A stretch of 35,497 nt of DNA, taken from positions 1 to 35,497 of the forward strand of contig DSEO01000378.1 of NCBI GenBank assembly GCA_011056635.1, in the 5' to 3' direction. Numbering within the stretch: position 1 is the first letter of the stretch; each line of letters begins with the position of its first letter. The translations under genes were made by a program, and so were the position numbers. This DNA comes from Bacteroides sp. GTDB taxonomy: Bacteria > Bacteroidota > Bacteroidia > Bacteroidales > GCA-2748055. The notes beneath the pieces are model-generated. The model worked only from the letters and a program-made list of their open reading frames with translations. It did not search any database and was not told the origin of the DNA. Positions 16,132 to 24,101 of this stretch are shown here, piece by piece.

Positions 16132-18474
16132 TTATTTCGGGATAAAAAAGAAGGTCCCGTTTTCATCTTCCAGCCCGGCGATCCTGCCAAACTGAGGTTC
16201 CTGTTGCCTGTTATTCACCACTGCCGTGGTTACCTTCTGGACAATCTTTTCAATGGGTATGCAGTCACCCGGGCTGTGGGTCAGCACATTTGCAAAGGTC
16301 CGTGTAAACTGGCTGTTGTCCGCTGCACGTTCATAACCCGCAGAAGAAAATACCTGGGAGGATTTTAGCCGGGCGTCTTCCCAGTTATCACAATCCCGCT
16401 CCTGCAGCCCCGATCGCATGGCCTGATAGAAGGCAGGTCCCGATTCACAGGCATCGGTGATAACCAGGGTGTGACTCAAACAATCGGGGTAGGATTGCAT
16501 GGATGCTTTCAGCGCATTGATGCTGAAAAATGAGAACTCATCATTCCAGTTTGCATCCACCGGGATCCAGTATCCTGTTTCATTGATATATTTCCCGTGA
16601 CCGGCGTACCATACCATCAGGGAATTCACCCGGTTGCTCCGGATCAGATCCCTGAGTTCAATGGCGAAGAAACGTTCCAGTTCCTGTTTGGACATGTCCT
16701 TCTTATGGATGAGATTGTGGATCTGGTATTTATCCAGTGCAGCTTTCATCAAAGTGATATCCCTGGCAGGACCTTCGAGCCTTGCGTAGGATTCATAATT
16801 GGAATTCTCGATAAATATGGCCCAGGTCTTGCCCATGGGATTGTTGTCGAATGAACGGGTGTTCCTGTTCAGGGTGAATGATGTTTCCGACCGGTTCCCG
16901 TATACATCTTCTGCCAGCACGGTGATCCTGCTTCTGTTGCCCACGTTGACCATGGCCGAAAAGGAAGGGTTGATATCGCTCGGGATATAACTGGCTGACA
17001 CACTGTCGATGTAAATGCTGCGGATCCGGCTTTCATCTGCGATCCTTCCCTCGATATACATGTTGGGATCCTCGCTGTCCAGGCACAGCACGTTGTTTTC
17101 GGTTCCGTAAGGTGCGATAATCTGCACCGAGGGCGGGTCCACCTCGGTCCGCCTGAGCGCGTAGATGGCAGTTTCTGCATTGTCGTAAACATCCGACACC
17201 TGGACAATGATCTGGTCTGTTTCCTTTACATTCACACTGGTCAGGAACCGGTATCCCTTTTCAGTTTTCTCCACGGGAACAGCGAAGTTATTTACCTGCA
17301 ATGATTTGATATTGCTTTCATCCTTGATGAGCCCCGTGAGGGCGATCACCTCGGCACCCCTGGGGACATCCACACTGCCGTCCATTCCCGATTCCGGTTC
17401 GGTCAGTTCAACCTGTGGCTTGACATCTTCCCTGTTCAATTCAAAGATCCGTCCCCTGACCTCAGCAGACAGCTCCCGGGCTACTCTGTCCTGCCCCGAC
17501 ATGACCAGCAGCTTTTCATAGTCCGCCAGCGCATTTGAATGGTCCCTGATCGCTTCGTAGGCAGCCGCCCGTTTGTAATAGGCCTCGGCCATTTCCGGGA
17601 CCAGCTCAATCACTTTCGTGTAGTCGATCACAGCATATGGGGCCTGGTTCATCAGCGCATAATGGTCTCCGCGGATCAGGTAGATCCTGGGATCATCCGG
17701 ATGTTCAATGGAAGCCAGGGAAAGCACCTCGATGGCCCCTTGATAGTTCTGCAGTGAAGACAGGATCCTGCTCTGAAGGAGCATACCCTCCAGGTTCTGC
17801 GGATCCAGTTCAAGCATCTTACCAACGGTTTCAAGGGCTTCACTGTTTTTCTCTCTTTTGTGCAGCAATCCGGCCAGTGCAAAATGGGTTTCTGCCACCT
17901 GATCATTTTCCCGGAGGGAGTTGCGGTATGCATCTTCTGCCTCCCTGTACATCTCAAGCCGGTCATATACCTGCGCCAGATTATAGTAACCCAGCGCGTC
18001 CTCTTTGAGCCTGAGGCATATCCTGCAATCCTCCAGGGCTTCCTGATATCGTTGAAGCTTGAAATAAACCATGGATCTGACCTGGTAGGCCTCCAGGTAA
18101 TTCCGCTTCATATCAATGGCCTTTTCCAGCCTTGTCAGCGCATCGCCAAGCCGACCCTGCTGATGGTGTGCATATCCGGAAAGGTAATAGAGTTCGGCGT
18201 CTTTCTCATTGAAAACGATGGCCCTGTCATAATCGGCCGCTGCATGTTCATAATCGTTCAGCCTGGCATAAGCGTTGGCGCGCTGGATATAGGCCCTGTC
18301 ATAACCGGGATCCATTTCCACCGCTCTGGTGAACTGTTCAATGGCATCCCGGAAATTCATTTTTTCAAAAAATTCCTCCCCCGCCCTGAAATACTGTCTG
18401 GCCGACTGGGCAAACATGAACTGGGCCCCCATCATCGGCAATAAAAACAGTATGCATGCCAAACGTTTTTTCAT
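16132..18474 (-). CDS. Secreted TPR - Ig-like - caspase (C14) protein
   Basis: A 780-residue exported protein. Residues 1-22 form a Sec signal peptide ending in FAQ. Residues 24 to about 340 hold roughly nine to ten tetratricopeptide repeats (e.g. RAYIQRANAYARLNDYEHAA, AELYYLSGYAHHQQG). Two Ig-like modules follow (about 345-540), each with a segment of the type VxVxDVYDNxxT or VLAEDVYGNRSET. From about 547 (KTWAIFIENSNY) comes a caspase-like domain with both catalytic residues: His626 in WYAGHGK and Cys676 in TDACESG. The 50-residue spacing is normal for the C14 fold. Metacaspase-type enzymes cleave after basic or acidic residues, and specificity here is unknown. It lies 80 bp downstream of ribD on the same strand. 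Its periplasmic or surface location is unlike that of cytoplasmic defence caspases. Confidence 0.9.
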   Translation of the reverse strand: MKKRLACILFLLPMMGAQFMFAQSARQYFRAGEEFFEKMNFRDAIEQFTRAVEMDPGYDRAYIQRANAYARLNDYEHAAADYDRAIVFNEKDAELYYLSGYAHHQQGRLGDALTRLEKAIDMKRNYLEAYQVRSMVYFKLQRYQEALEDCRICLRLKEDALGYYNLAQVYDRLEMYREAEDAYRNSLRENDQVAETHFALAGLLHKREKNSEALETVGKMLELDPQNLEGMLLQSRILSSLQNYQGAIEVLSLASIEHPDDPRIYLIRGDHYALMNQAPYAVIDYTKVIELVPEMAEAYYKRAAAYEAIRDHSNALADYEKLLVMSGQDRVARELSAEVRGRIFELNREDVKPQVELTEPESGMDGSVDVPRGAEVIALTGLIKDESNIKSLQVNNFAVPVEKTEKGYRFLTSVNVKETDQIIVQVSDVYDNAETAIYALRRTEVDPPSVQIIAPYGTENNVLCLDSEDPNMYIEGRIADESRIRSIYIDSVSASYIPSDINPSFSAMVNVGNRSRITVLAEDVYGNRSETSFTLNRNTRSFDNNPMGKTWAIFIENSNYESYARLEGPARDITLMKAALDKYQIHNLIHKKDMSKQELERFFAIELRDLIRSNRVNSLMVWYAGHGKYINETGYWIPVDANWNDEFSFFSINALKASMQSYPDCLSHTLVITDACESGPAFYQAMRSGLQERDCDNWEDARLKSSQVFSSAGYERAADNSQFTRTFANVLTHSPGDCIPIEKIVQKVTTAVVNNRQQEPQFGRIAGLEDENGTFFFIPK

Positions 18475-18554
18475 TATTCAAATGTCATCAAATCCCCATC
18501 TGTTCCAGCGATAAGCCGCGGCTGGTTTCAAGGAGAGTACATAATTAATAAATT

Positions 18555-19604
18555 TCAATGAACAGGATCCATCCCGCGCCGGAAAAAGTCCAGTGCAATA
18601 TCGTTGAAAAAGATGGTTTCCACCGGAGGATCCCCTATTTCCGGGGCACTTACCCCCTTTCCGAAAGTTCGGTTGCCGGTGAATACCCTGGCCTCATCCC
18701 AAAGTCCCGAATCCAGAAACGCACTGATCAGGATTGCTCCTCCTTCCACAAGCACTGACAGGATCTTCTGGTCCGCCAGTGCTTCAAGCATGTCCCTCAG
18801 TTCGTAGGAGGAATCCACGGGTATCCTGCGGATCTTTCCTGAATATTTTCCGCCTGCATCTGTGAAGACAATGGTTTCCTGGGAACCATCCAGTATATAA
18901 GAACTATCAAAAATCCTGCCATTCCTGTCCATGGTGATCCTGACCGGAGCATCCCCGGTCCATTTTCTCACATTCAGCCGCGGATTATCCGTCACCACGG
19001 TATTGGTCCCCACCATGATCCCGGCTTCCTCCGATCGCCATTTATGGACCAGGGTCCTGCAGACTTCATCCGTGATCCAGTTTGGCCCGATGGGATTATC
19101 GCGTCTCCGCTCAAGATCAATAAAACCATCCCGGGTCTGCGCCCACTTCAGGATCACATAGGGACGTTTTTCCTGCTGGTACACGAAGAACCGCCGGTTC
19201 AGGTGATACCCTTCCTGTTCCATACAGCCCGTCTCAACGTCCACTCCCTTTTCCCTGAGATAACCGATGCCGCGTCCGCTTACAATGGGAAAAGGATCGA
19301 TGTTGGAGACCACCACCCTCCGGATCCCTTTTTGTTGAATAAGCAAGGAACAGGGTGGCGTCTTCCCATGATGAGAGCAGGGCTCCAGGTTTGCATAAAG
19401 GGTAGCTTCGGGCAGCAGGGAGTGATCTTTTACCGATCGGATTGCATGGACCTCGGCATGGGGACCCCCGAACTCATGATGGTACCCCTCACCGATGATA
19501 CGCCCGTTGTGTACGATTACACAACCCACCATGGGATTGGTGTGTGTCAGTCCCAGTCCCTTCCGGGCCAGTTCGAGGCATCGGCGCATGTATATTTCAT
19601 CCAT
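18555..19604 (-). CDS. ribD: Bifunctional riboflavin biosynthesis protein RibD
   Basis: RibD deaminates and then reduces the pyrimidine intermediate of riboflavin synthesis. The N-terminal deaminase domain has the zinc site HAEVHAI and PCSHHGKTPPC. The C-terminal reductase domain shows VILKWAQTRDGFI, then GIMVGTNTVVTDNPRLNVR and SVLVEGGAILISAFL. The length (349 residues from the ATG at 19604) is normal. A TTG at 19613 would add three residues, and an ATG at 19589 is also possible. It diverges from prmC with only about 40 bp between starts, and the caspase gene follows it on the same strand. Confidence 0.94.
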   Translation of the reverse strand: MDEIYMRRCLELARKGLGLTHTNPMVGCVIVHNGRIIGEGYHHEFGGPHAEVHAIRSVKDHSLLPEATLYANLEPCSHHGKTPPCSLLIQQKGIRRVVVSNIDPFPIVSGRGIGYLREKGVDVETGCMEQEGYHLNRRFFVYQQEKRPYVILKWAQTRDGFIDLERRRDNPIGPNWITDEVCRTLVHKWRSEEAGIMVGTNTVVTDNPRLNVRKWTGDAPVRITMDRNGRIFDSSYILDGSQETIVFTDAGGKYSGKIRRIPVDSSYELRDMLEALADQKILSVLVEGGAILISAFLDSGLWDEARVFTGNRTFGKGVSAPEIGDPPVETIFFNDIALDFFRRGMDPVH

Positions 19605-19644
19605 CTCATTCAACAGGTATCTGCTTTATTGCTAATTTTAAACC

Positions 19645-20508
19645 ATGCTGCAGCCGGATGCAACACTGAAACAGACCGAGAGTTATCTCCGCCGGGAACT
19701 CCGCATGATCTATCCCGAAGGTGAATCGGCCTCACTCATTCGGATAATCCTGGAGCACCTGGGATACGCCCCCCTGGTGCCGGTCAGGGACCCGGACCTG
19801 AATCCAGGTCCCGCTGCCATTGCACAAATTAATGAAATTGTATCCGAAATTCATACACGAAAACCGATTCAGTACATCCTGGGATATACCTTTTTCTGTG
19901 ATCTGAGGATCCGTCTGAATGAACATGTGCTGATTCCCAGGCCCGAAACTGAAGAGATGGTCTGCAGGATCACAGAACAAACCGGGGACCCTCCCGGACG
20001 CGTGCTGGACCTGGGCACCGGTTCGGGCTGTGTGGCCCTGGCTCTGAAAAAACATTTTCCCGGTTCGGATGTATTCGGACTGGATTTCAGCAGAGAGGCA
20101 CTGAAAGTAGCCGAAGAGAACTCCGCTCAGACCGGGCTTGAGGTTCGCTGGCTCGAAGGGGATATGATGGGGGAACTGCCGGAAGAGATCCAAACAGAAT
20201 TTGACCTGATCGTGAGCAATCCGCCCTATGTACTGGAAAGCCAGCGGAAATTGATGGATGCCAATGTGCTGCAGTTTGAACCGGAACGGGCATTGTTTGC
20301 GGATGCAGATCATCCGCTGGTGCTCTATGAACGCATTGCCGCATTCGCATCCCGGCATCTGCGTCCCCGCGGAAGTGTATGGGTGGAGATCAATGAAAAG
20401 CTGGGCAGTGAAACCGCCCGGATCTTTCAGAATGCCTCCTTCAGCCATGTGACCGTCATGAGGGACATCCATGAAAAAGACCGTTTCATTCAAGTAATCC
20501 GCCTGTGA
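19645..20508 (+). CDS. prmC: Peptide chain release factor N5-glutamine methyltransferase
   Basis: PrmC/HemK methylates the Gln of the GGQ motif in RF1 and RF2 using S-adenosylmethionine, which raises termination efficiency. The protein has 287 residues. An N-terminal helical domain is followed by LIPRPETEEMV, the SAM-binding LDLGTGSGCVALALKK, and the catalytic substrate motif IVSNPPYV. Its target release factor RF2 is encoded two genes downstream, a meaningful pairing. recX begins 1 bp after its stop. Confidence 0.95.
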   Translation: MLQPDATLKQTESYLRRELRMIYPEGESASLIRIILEHLGYAPLVPVRDPDLNPGPAAIAQINEIVSEIHTRKPIQYILGYTFFCDLRIRLNEHVLIPRPETEEMVCRITEQTGDPPGRVLDLGTGSGCVALALKKHFPGSDVFGLDFSREALKVAEENSAQTGLEVRWLEGDMMGELPEEIQTEFDLIVSNPPYVLESQRKLMDANVLQFEPERALFADADHPLVLYERIAAFASRHLRPRGSVWVEINEKLGSETARIFQNASFSHVTVMRDIHEKDRFIQVIRL

Positions 20509-20509
20509 C

Positions 20510-20962
20510 ATGAAATTCAAAGAAGCCCTGGAACGTGCTGCCGCACTCTGCAGCGGTCAGGAAAGGAACACCCGTGAGATGCTTCGTAAACTTTCTGAAT
20601 GGGGGGTGGGCGAAGAGGATTCTGAAAAGATCATTCAGCGGCTGAAAGCGGAAAGGTTCCTGGATGACCGGAGGTATGCTTCGTCCTATGTGAAGGATAA
20701 ATTCAGGTTCAACCGATGGGGCCGGATGAAGATCCGGTTCGCCTTGAGGCAGAAGGGCATCCCGGAAGACATGATTGAAGAGGCCCTGGACCAGATCGAC
20801 CAGGAAGAATATTTCCAGGTCTGCAGGGACCTGCTCGGTCAGAAATCAGCTACCCTGAAGGAGAAAGATCCATATGCAAGAAAAGCCAGGTTGTTGAGAT
20901 TCGCATCCCAGCGCGGTTTTGAATCTGACCTGATCTACCGGATCCTGCAATCTGATGAATAG
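20510..20962 (+). CDS. recX: Regulatory protein RecX
   Basis: A 150-residue RecX family protein, which binds RecA filaments and modulates recombination and the SOS response. Three RecX-type helical repeats are visible: REMLRKLSEWGVGEEDSEKI, the hallmark FLDDRRYASSYV with KFRFNRWGRMKIRFALRQKG, and the C-terminal ARKARLLRFASQRGFESDLI. No recA lies nearby. It is probably co-transcribed with prmC. Confidence 0.92.
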   Translation: MKFKEALERAAALCSGQERNTREMLRKLSEWGVGEEDSEKIIQRLKAERFLDDRRYASSYVKDKFRFNRWGRMKIRFALRQKGIPEDMIEEALDQIDQEEYFQVCRDLLGQKSATLKEKDPYARKARLLRFASQRGFESDLIYRILQSDE

Positions 20963-21001
20963 CCTGCCGGCTTGCCAATCCGCCGGGTCCGGATTTCTTT
21001 G

Positions 21002-21009
21002 TATCTTTG
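21002..21009 (+). promoter_or_regulatory. prfB promoter -7 element
   Basis: TATCTTTG fits TAnnTTTG, 17 bp before the prfB ATG at 21027. This suggests prfB has its own promoter in the 64-bp gap after recX. Confidence 0.45.
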
Positions 21010-21026
21010 CATGAAAGTATCGCATA

Positions 21027-22128
21027 ATGATCACAACCGACCAGATCAAAGATCTGAATGAGCGCCTGGATGCGTTAAGGAGGCATCTTTGACGTGGATG
21101 GAAAAACCATCCTGATAGAGGAAGAGGAACAGAAAACACACGAGCCCGATTTCTGGGATGATCCCAAATCTGCCGAAGAACAGCTCCGCAAAGTTGCCAG
21201 GCTGAAAGCCTGGGTGAACGGGTATGAAAAGGTCAAGACCGCCGTGGAGGACCTGAATGTGCTTTTCGAGTTCCTGGAAGCCGGCGAAGCATCCGCTGAG
21301 GAAGTGGATACCCAGTATCGAAGGGCCCTAACACTTACAGAAGAGCTGGAATCCAGGAATATGCTACGTAACGAGGAAGACAGCCTGGGCGCCATACTCA
21401 AGATCAATTCCGGGGCCGGTGGCACAGAAAGCCAGGACTGGGCCGAAATGCTCATGCGAATGTATATCCGGTACGGGGAGAAGCACGATTATCAGGTGCG
21501 GGAGCTGCACAGTGTTCAGGGCGACGACGCCGGGATCAAGTCGGTCACCCTTGAATTTTCGGGAGAATATGCCTATGGCTTTTTGAAAAGTGAATCAGGC
21601 GTTCACCGGCTGGTGAGGATCTCTCCGTTCGATTCCAACAAACGGCGGCACACTTCCTTTGCCTCCGTGTTTGTCACGCCCATCGTGGACGATTCCATTG
21701 AAGTGGTGATCAATGCTGCCGACCTGGAATGGGATACTTTCCGTTCCGGCGGCGCCGGAGGCCAGAATGTGAACAAGGTGGAAACCGGGGTACGGGTGAA
21801 ACATCTTCCCACCGGGATTACCGTTGACAATACAGAAACCCGGTCCCAGCTCAAGAACAGGGAGAATGCCATGCGGATCCTCAAATCACACCTCTACGAA
21901 ATGGAACTCCGGAAAAAACGGGAGAAGCAGGCCGAGATCGAAGGCAATAAGATGAAGATCGAATGGGGATCCCAGATCCGGAACTATGTCCTTCACCCCT
22001 ACAAGCTGGTAAAGGACCTGCGCACCAATTACGAAACCGGCAATGTCCAGGCCGTACTGGACGGTGAACTGGACGGCTTCATCAAGGAATTCCTGATGGA
22101 GTACGGCGGCAGTGTCACTTCAGCCTGA
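21027..22128 (+). CDS. prfB: Peptide chain release factor 2 (programmed +1 frameshift)
   Basis: RF2 releases peptides at UGA and UAA codons. The gene is split in two frames. Codons 1-21 run from the ATG at 21027 to CTT at 21087-21089, where an in-frame TGA (21090-21092) stops frame 0. Shifting +1 after CTT gives GAC-GTG-GAT and opens the remaining 345 codons, so the product is 366 residues, the E. coli RF2 length. The long frame alone would begin at an internal GTG and miss the N-terminus. The body carries [14 protein letters not shown] and the catalytic [13 protein letters not shown] (GGQ) loop. RF2 itself reads the UGA, so low RF2 raises frameshifting: autoregulation. Its methyltransferase prmC lies upstream. 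Confidence 0.96.
21077..21093 (+). promoter_or_regulatory. prfB: RF2 +1 recoding site
   Basis: AAGGAGG at 21077-21083 is an internal Shine-Dalgarno-like stimulator, followed by a 3-base spacer (CAT) and the slippery CTT-TGA-C. This is the same layout as the E. coli prfB site. Confidence 0.95.
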
Positions 22129-22166
22129 ACCGGTTCCGTCAGGAACTCATACTGCGGAAGGCACGG
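22129..22166 (+). repeat. 38-bp repeat, copy 1 (REP-like)
   Basis: Begins ACCGGTTCC directly after the prfB stop and contains the perfect hairpin GTTCC-GTCA-GGAAC, then CTGCGGAAGGCACGG. It matches copy 2 at 37 of 38 positions. The T-TCCG near the start can also pair with the CGGAA near the end. Confidence 0.8.
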
Positions 22167-22398
22167 CCATCGGGGTTCGACAGCCGGAGGAATCTCCGAT
22201 AAGCTGCCTACAATTATTTTCGCAGAAAAGAATTTCAGCAGCGGTTGGAGATGCCTCCGGGAGCAACGACCTGACGCAGATGCGGTCATCGCTGCGTAAG
22301 GTACAACCACCAGCTAATGAACGAATCACAGGTTGGATACACCGCAACCTAAGATACTGACCCACCTGACAAGGGATTTACCCTGATCGGAACCGGGA

Positions 22399-22419
22399 AT
22401 GAGCCGCCTGACGGGCCGG
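22399..22419 (-). repeat. Degenerate inverted copy of the 38-bp repeat
   Basis: ATGAG and CCTGACGG, followed by CCGG, appear in the orientation opposite to copies 1 and 2, with changes in the hairpin arms. Alternating orientation is usual in REP/BIME clusters. Confidence 0.4.
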
Positions 22420-22446
22420 ACCGAAGGGAGGTTCGTAGCGGCGGTT

Positions 22447-22484
22447 ACCGGTTCCGTCAGGAACTCATGCTGCGGAAGGCACGG
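22447..22484 (+). repeat. 38-bp repeat, copy 2 (REP-like)
   Basis: Same sequence and orientation as copy 1, with a single A-to-G change (22469 versus 22151). The starts are 318 bp apart. Confidence 0.8.
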
Positions 22485-22504
22485 GCTCGTTGGCAGGACC
22501 GGGT

Positions 22505-23008
22505 TCAGGTAAAGATGATCTGCGTATTTTCTCCCCCGCACATGGCGTAAAATTCCCCCACGGTCAGCACGTCCTTCACTTCTTCCCACAGATCCTTCTT
22601 CTCCAGCTTGAACATATCCATGGCCATCTTGCAGGCATATATCTCTCCGCCACCTGCCGTGATCATTTCCAGGAACTCATCCACCGGCGGAACGTCAAGC
22701 TTTTCCATCTGGCTTTTCATCATTGCTGATACGCCAGCTTCCACACCAGGGAGTATCCCCAGGATTGTCGGAAACGGCAGGCCTCCGGGTGCCCTCATGG
22801 CCGGGTTCCCCACGGTGGCGGTTTTTAGCCGGTTCATCTGTTTCTTGGTGATCGCATCCAGTCCGAAGAAGGTGAAGAACACCTTTGCCTCAATTCCCTC
22901 CATAACTGCCCCGTTTGCCATGATCAGTGTGGCATACACATCCTCAATGGTCCCCTTGGAACAGATGATGCACACTTTCTTCAACGGTTTTTCCGTATTT
23001 GTTGTCAT
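22505..23008 (-). CDS. DsrE/DsrF/DrsH-like sulfur-transfer protein (DsrE2 type)
   Basis: A 167-residue protein of the DsrE2 family. Recognisable parts are ICSKGTIEDVYATLIMANGA, VFFTFFGLDAI, and the conserved Cys loop GEIYACKMAMDMF with Cys126. Further Cys residues are at 13, 16 and 157. DsrE2 proteins carry persulfide sulfur and usually work with TusA and rhodanese, neither of which is adjacent. The segment around residues 80-95 is hydrophobic (PTILGILPGVEAGV) and could associate with the membrane. It is the last gene of the minus-strand sulfur cluster, 78 bp after the TusE/DsrC-like gene. Confidence 0.88.
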   Translation of the reverse strand: MTTNTEKPLKKVCIICSKGTIEDVYATLIMANGAVMEGIEAKVFFTFFGLDAITKKQMNRLKTATVGNPAMRAPGGLPFPTILGILPGVEAGVSAMMKSQMEKLDVPPVDEFLEMITAGGGEIYACKMAMDMFKLEKKDLWEEVKDVLTVGEFYAMCGGENTQIIFT

Positions 23009-23086
23009 CGTTTCCTGATTTTATTTCATTAAACACCCATGGTTCGGTTCCCTGAATCAGACCCGGTTTTTACAGACCGTTGTTGC

Positions 23087-23398
23087 TTACACACAGCTTG
23101 CCGGTTTCGGGATCCCCGCATATTTGGACGAAAACTTCAGCGGTCCCCCGGGGAAAAGCTGGTACAATCCCTTGATATCCACGATCCCTGATTTTCCGAC
23201 CTTCCTGATGGTCAGCGTTTCTCCTTTTGAATGGCTGGCCCTTAAAAATTCAAGCACTTCATAATGCTTGTCCGTAAGCACAATACCGTCCTCGCCGGCC
23301 ATTTCAGCCGCGATCTCCCGGGTCCACTGTGAAGGATCCACCATGTAACCCTCATCGTTCAGTTCGATCGTCTTTCCTGCAATTGTTTTCTGTGTCAT
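23087..23398 (-). CDS. TusE/DsrC family sulfur relay protein
   Basis: A 103-residue DsrC/TusE fold protein. The C-terminal arm reads LFPGGPLKFSSKYAGIPKPASCV, shown here in two pieces: LFPGGPLKFS and KYAGIPKPASCV. It ends with the invariant penultimate Cys102 (CysA). The second Cys of true DsrC, 11 residues earlier, is Ser91. DsrC of sulfite reduction or sulfur oxidation uses both Cys to form a trisulfide, while TusE of tRNA thiolation uses only the terminal one. By this test the protein is TusE-like, yet its neighbours (SQR-like, DUF1641, DsrE2) point to sulfide or persulfide handling, not tRNA modification. Gaps of 19 bp and 78 bp suggest one transcript. Confidence 0.9.
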   Translation of the reverse strand: MTQKTIAGKTIELNDEGYMVDPSQWTREIAAEMAGEDGIVLTDKHYEVLEFLRASHSKGETLTIRKVGKSGIVDIKGLYQLFPGGPLKFSSKYAGIPKPASCV

Positions 23399-23417
23399 TA
23401 TATTTGTTGTTTATAGG

Positions 23418-24089
23418 TTATGAATGTCTCTCGTCCCTGCTCAGGTTTCTCATGAACGTGACCAGGAAACCCAGCGCTTTTTTCATTTCAGGTTTGTTCA
23501 TTTCCCGCATCACCCTGAAAAGGGAATACTGCGGTATGTCCTCCGTCTCCATGCTGGCAAACACCTTCACCGCATTGTCCACCGATTTCAGCACTTCTGG
23601 CTGGGTGAGGTTTTTCACGGTATCCATGATCGTAACCACATTGTCGGCCAGCAGGCGTACATCTTCCACACTGTAATGGGTGATGATGTTGTCGATGATC
23701 TGTCCGAATTCTTTGATGAACGCGAAATACCCCTTCTGTTCAAACGCATGCAGCTTCGTCGTGGCATCAATGATCATCTCGTTGGCGATGGGACCAGCAT
23801 CCCGCATCAGGTCAAGGACACTGCCCAGCGTATCCAGTATGGAACTGAAATTCCCGATATTCTGTGCGAGCCTGATCCCCAGTTCCCGCAACCGGTCCGG
23901 GTCGATCACCACTTCATGCTCATCCAGCGCTTTCACAGTGGAATCATACACGTCCTTCCCGACGATGGAAACATCGGCTATCAGATCGTCCAGGGACTGG
24001 GATTTCAGTCGCTGCTGGTTCACATACTCCAGGATCGTGTCGACCTTCTCGTTCAGCGCGGCGATCTGTTGTGTTGTATTGTCGGCCAT
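23418..24089 (-). CDS. DUF1641 domain-containing protein
   Basis: A 223-residue mostly helical protein. The N-terminal 35 residues are charged (QQIAALNEKVDTILEYV) and probably coiled coil. The C-terminal part VFASMETEDIPQYSLFRVMR followed by PEMKKALGFLVTFMRN is the DUF1641 signature. DUF1641 proteins are often encoded beside sulfide:quinone-oxidoreductase-like flavoproteins or formate dehydrogenase genes. Their biochemical role is unknown, and an accessory or membrane-docking function is a guess. It lies 12 bp after the flavoprotein gene. There is no signal peptide and no Cys, so it is unlikely to carry sulfur itself. Confidence 0.85.
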   Translation of the reverse strand: MADNTTQQIAALNEKVDTILEYVNQQRLKSQSLDDLIADVSIVGKDVYDSTVKALDEHEVVIDPDRLRELGIRLAQNIGNFSSILDTLGSVLDLMRDAGPIANEMIIDATTKLHAFEQKGYFAFIKEFGQIIDNIITHYSVEDVRLLADNVVTIMDTVKNLTQPEVLKSVDNAVKVFASMETEDIPQYSLFRVMREMNKPEMKKALGFLVTFMRNLSRDERHS

Positions 24090-24101
24090 ATTTCTGTCCA
24101 G

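Larger units (their letters stand above)
22129..22504 (+). other. Gene-free hairpin-rich island
   Basis: These 376 bp between prfB and the DsrE2-like gene hold no credible gene. They contain a 38-bp direct repeat at both ends and several inverted repeats between: CGGAG-GAAT-CTCCG (22185-22198), an ACGCAGATG/CATCGCTGCGT stem with tetraloop CGGT (22274-22297), and AGGTTG/CAACCT (22330-22350). Shorter 4-bp stems are expected by chance. It could be a REP/BIME-like repeat cluster or a structured RNA. Confidence 0.6.

Noticed and set aside
21090-21092. In-frame TGA near the start of prfB, as if the gene were broken
   Set aside because: The CTT-TGA-C with AAGGAGG upstream is the conserved RF2 programmed frameshift, not a mutation.
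22112-22589. Small open frames on both strands across the island after prfB
   Set aside because: They run through the 38-bp repeats and hairpins, have no domain or codon support, and differ between the repeat copies only as the repeat itself does.
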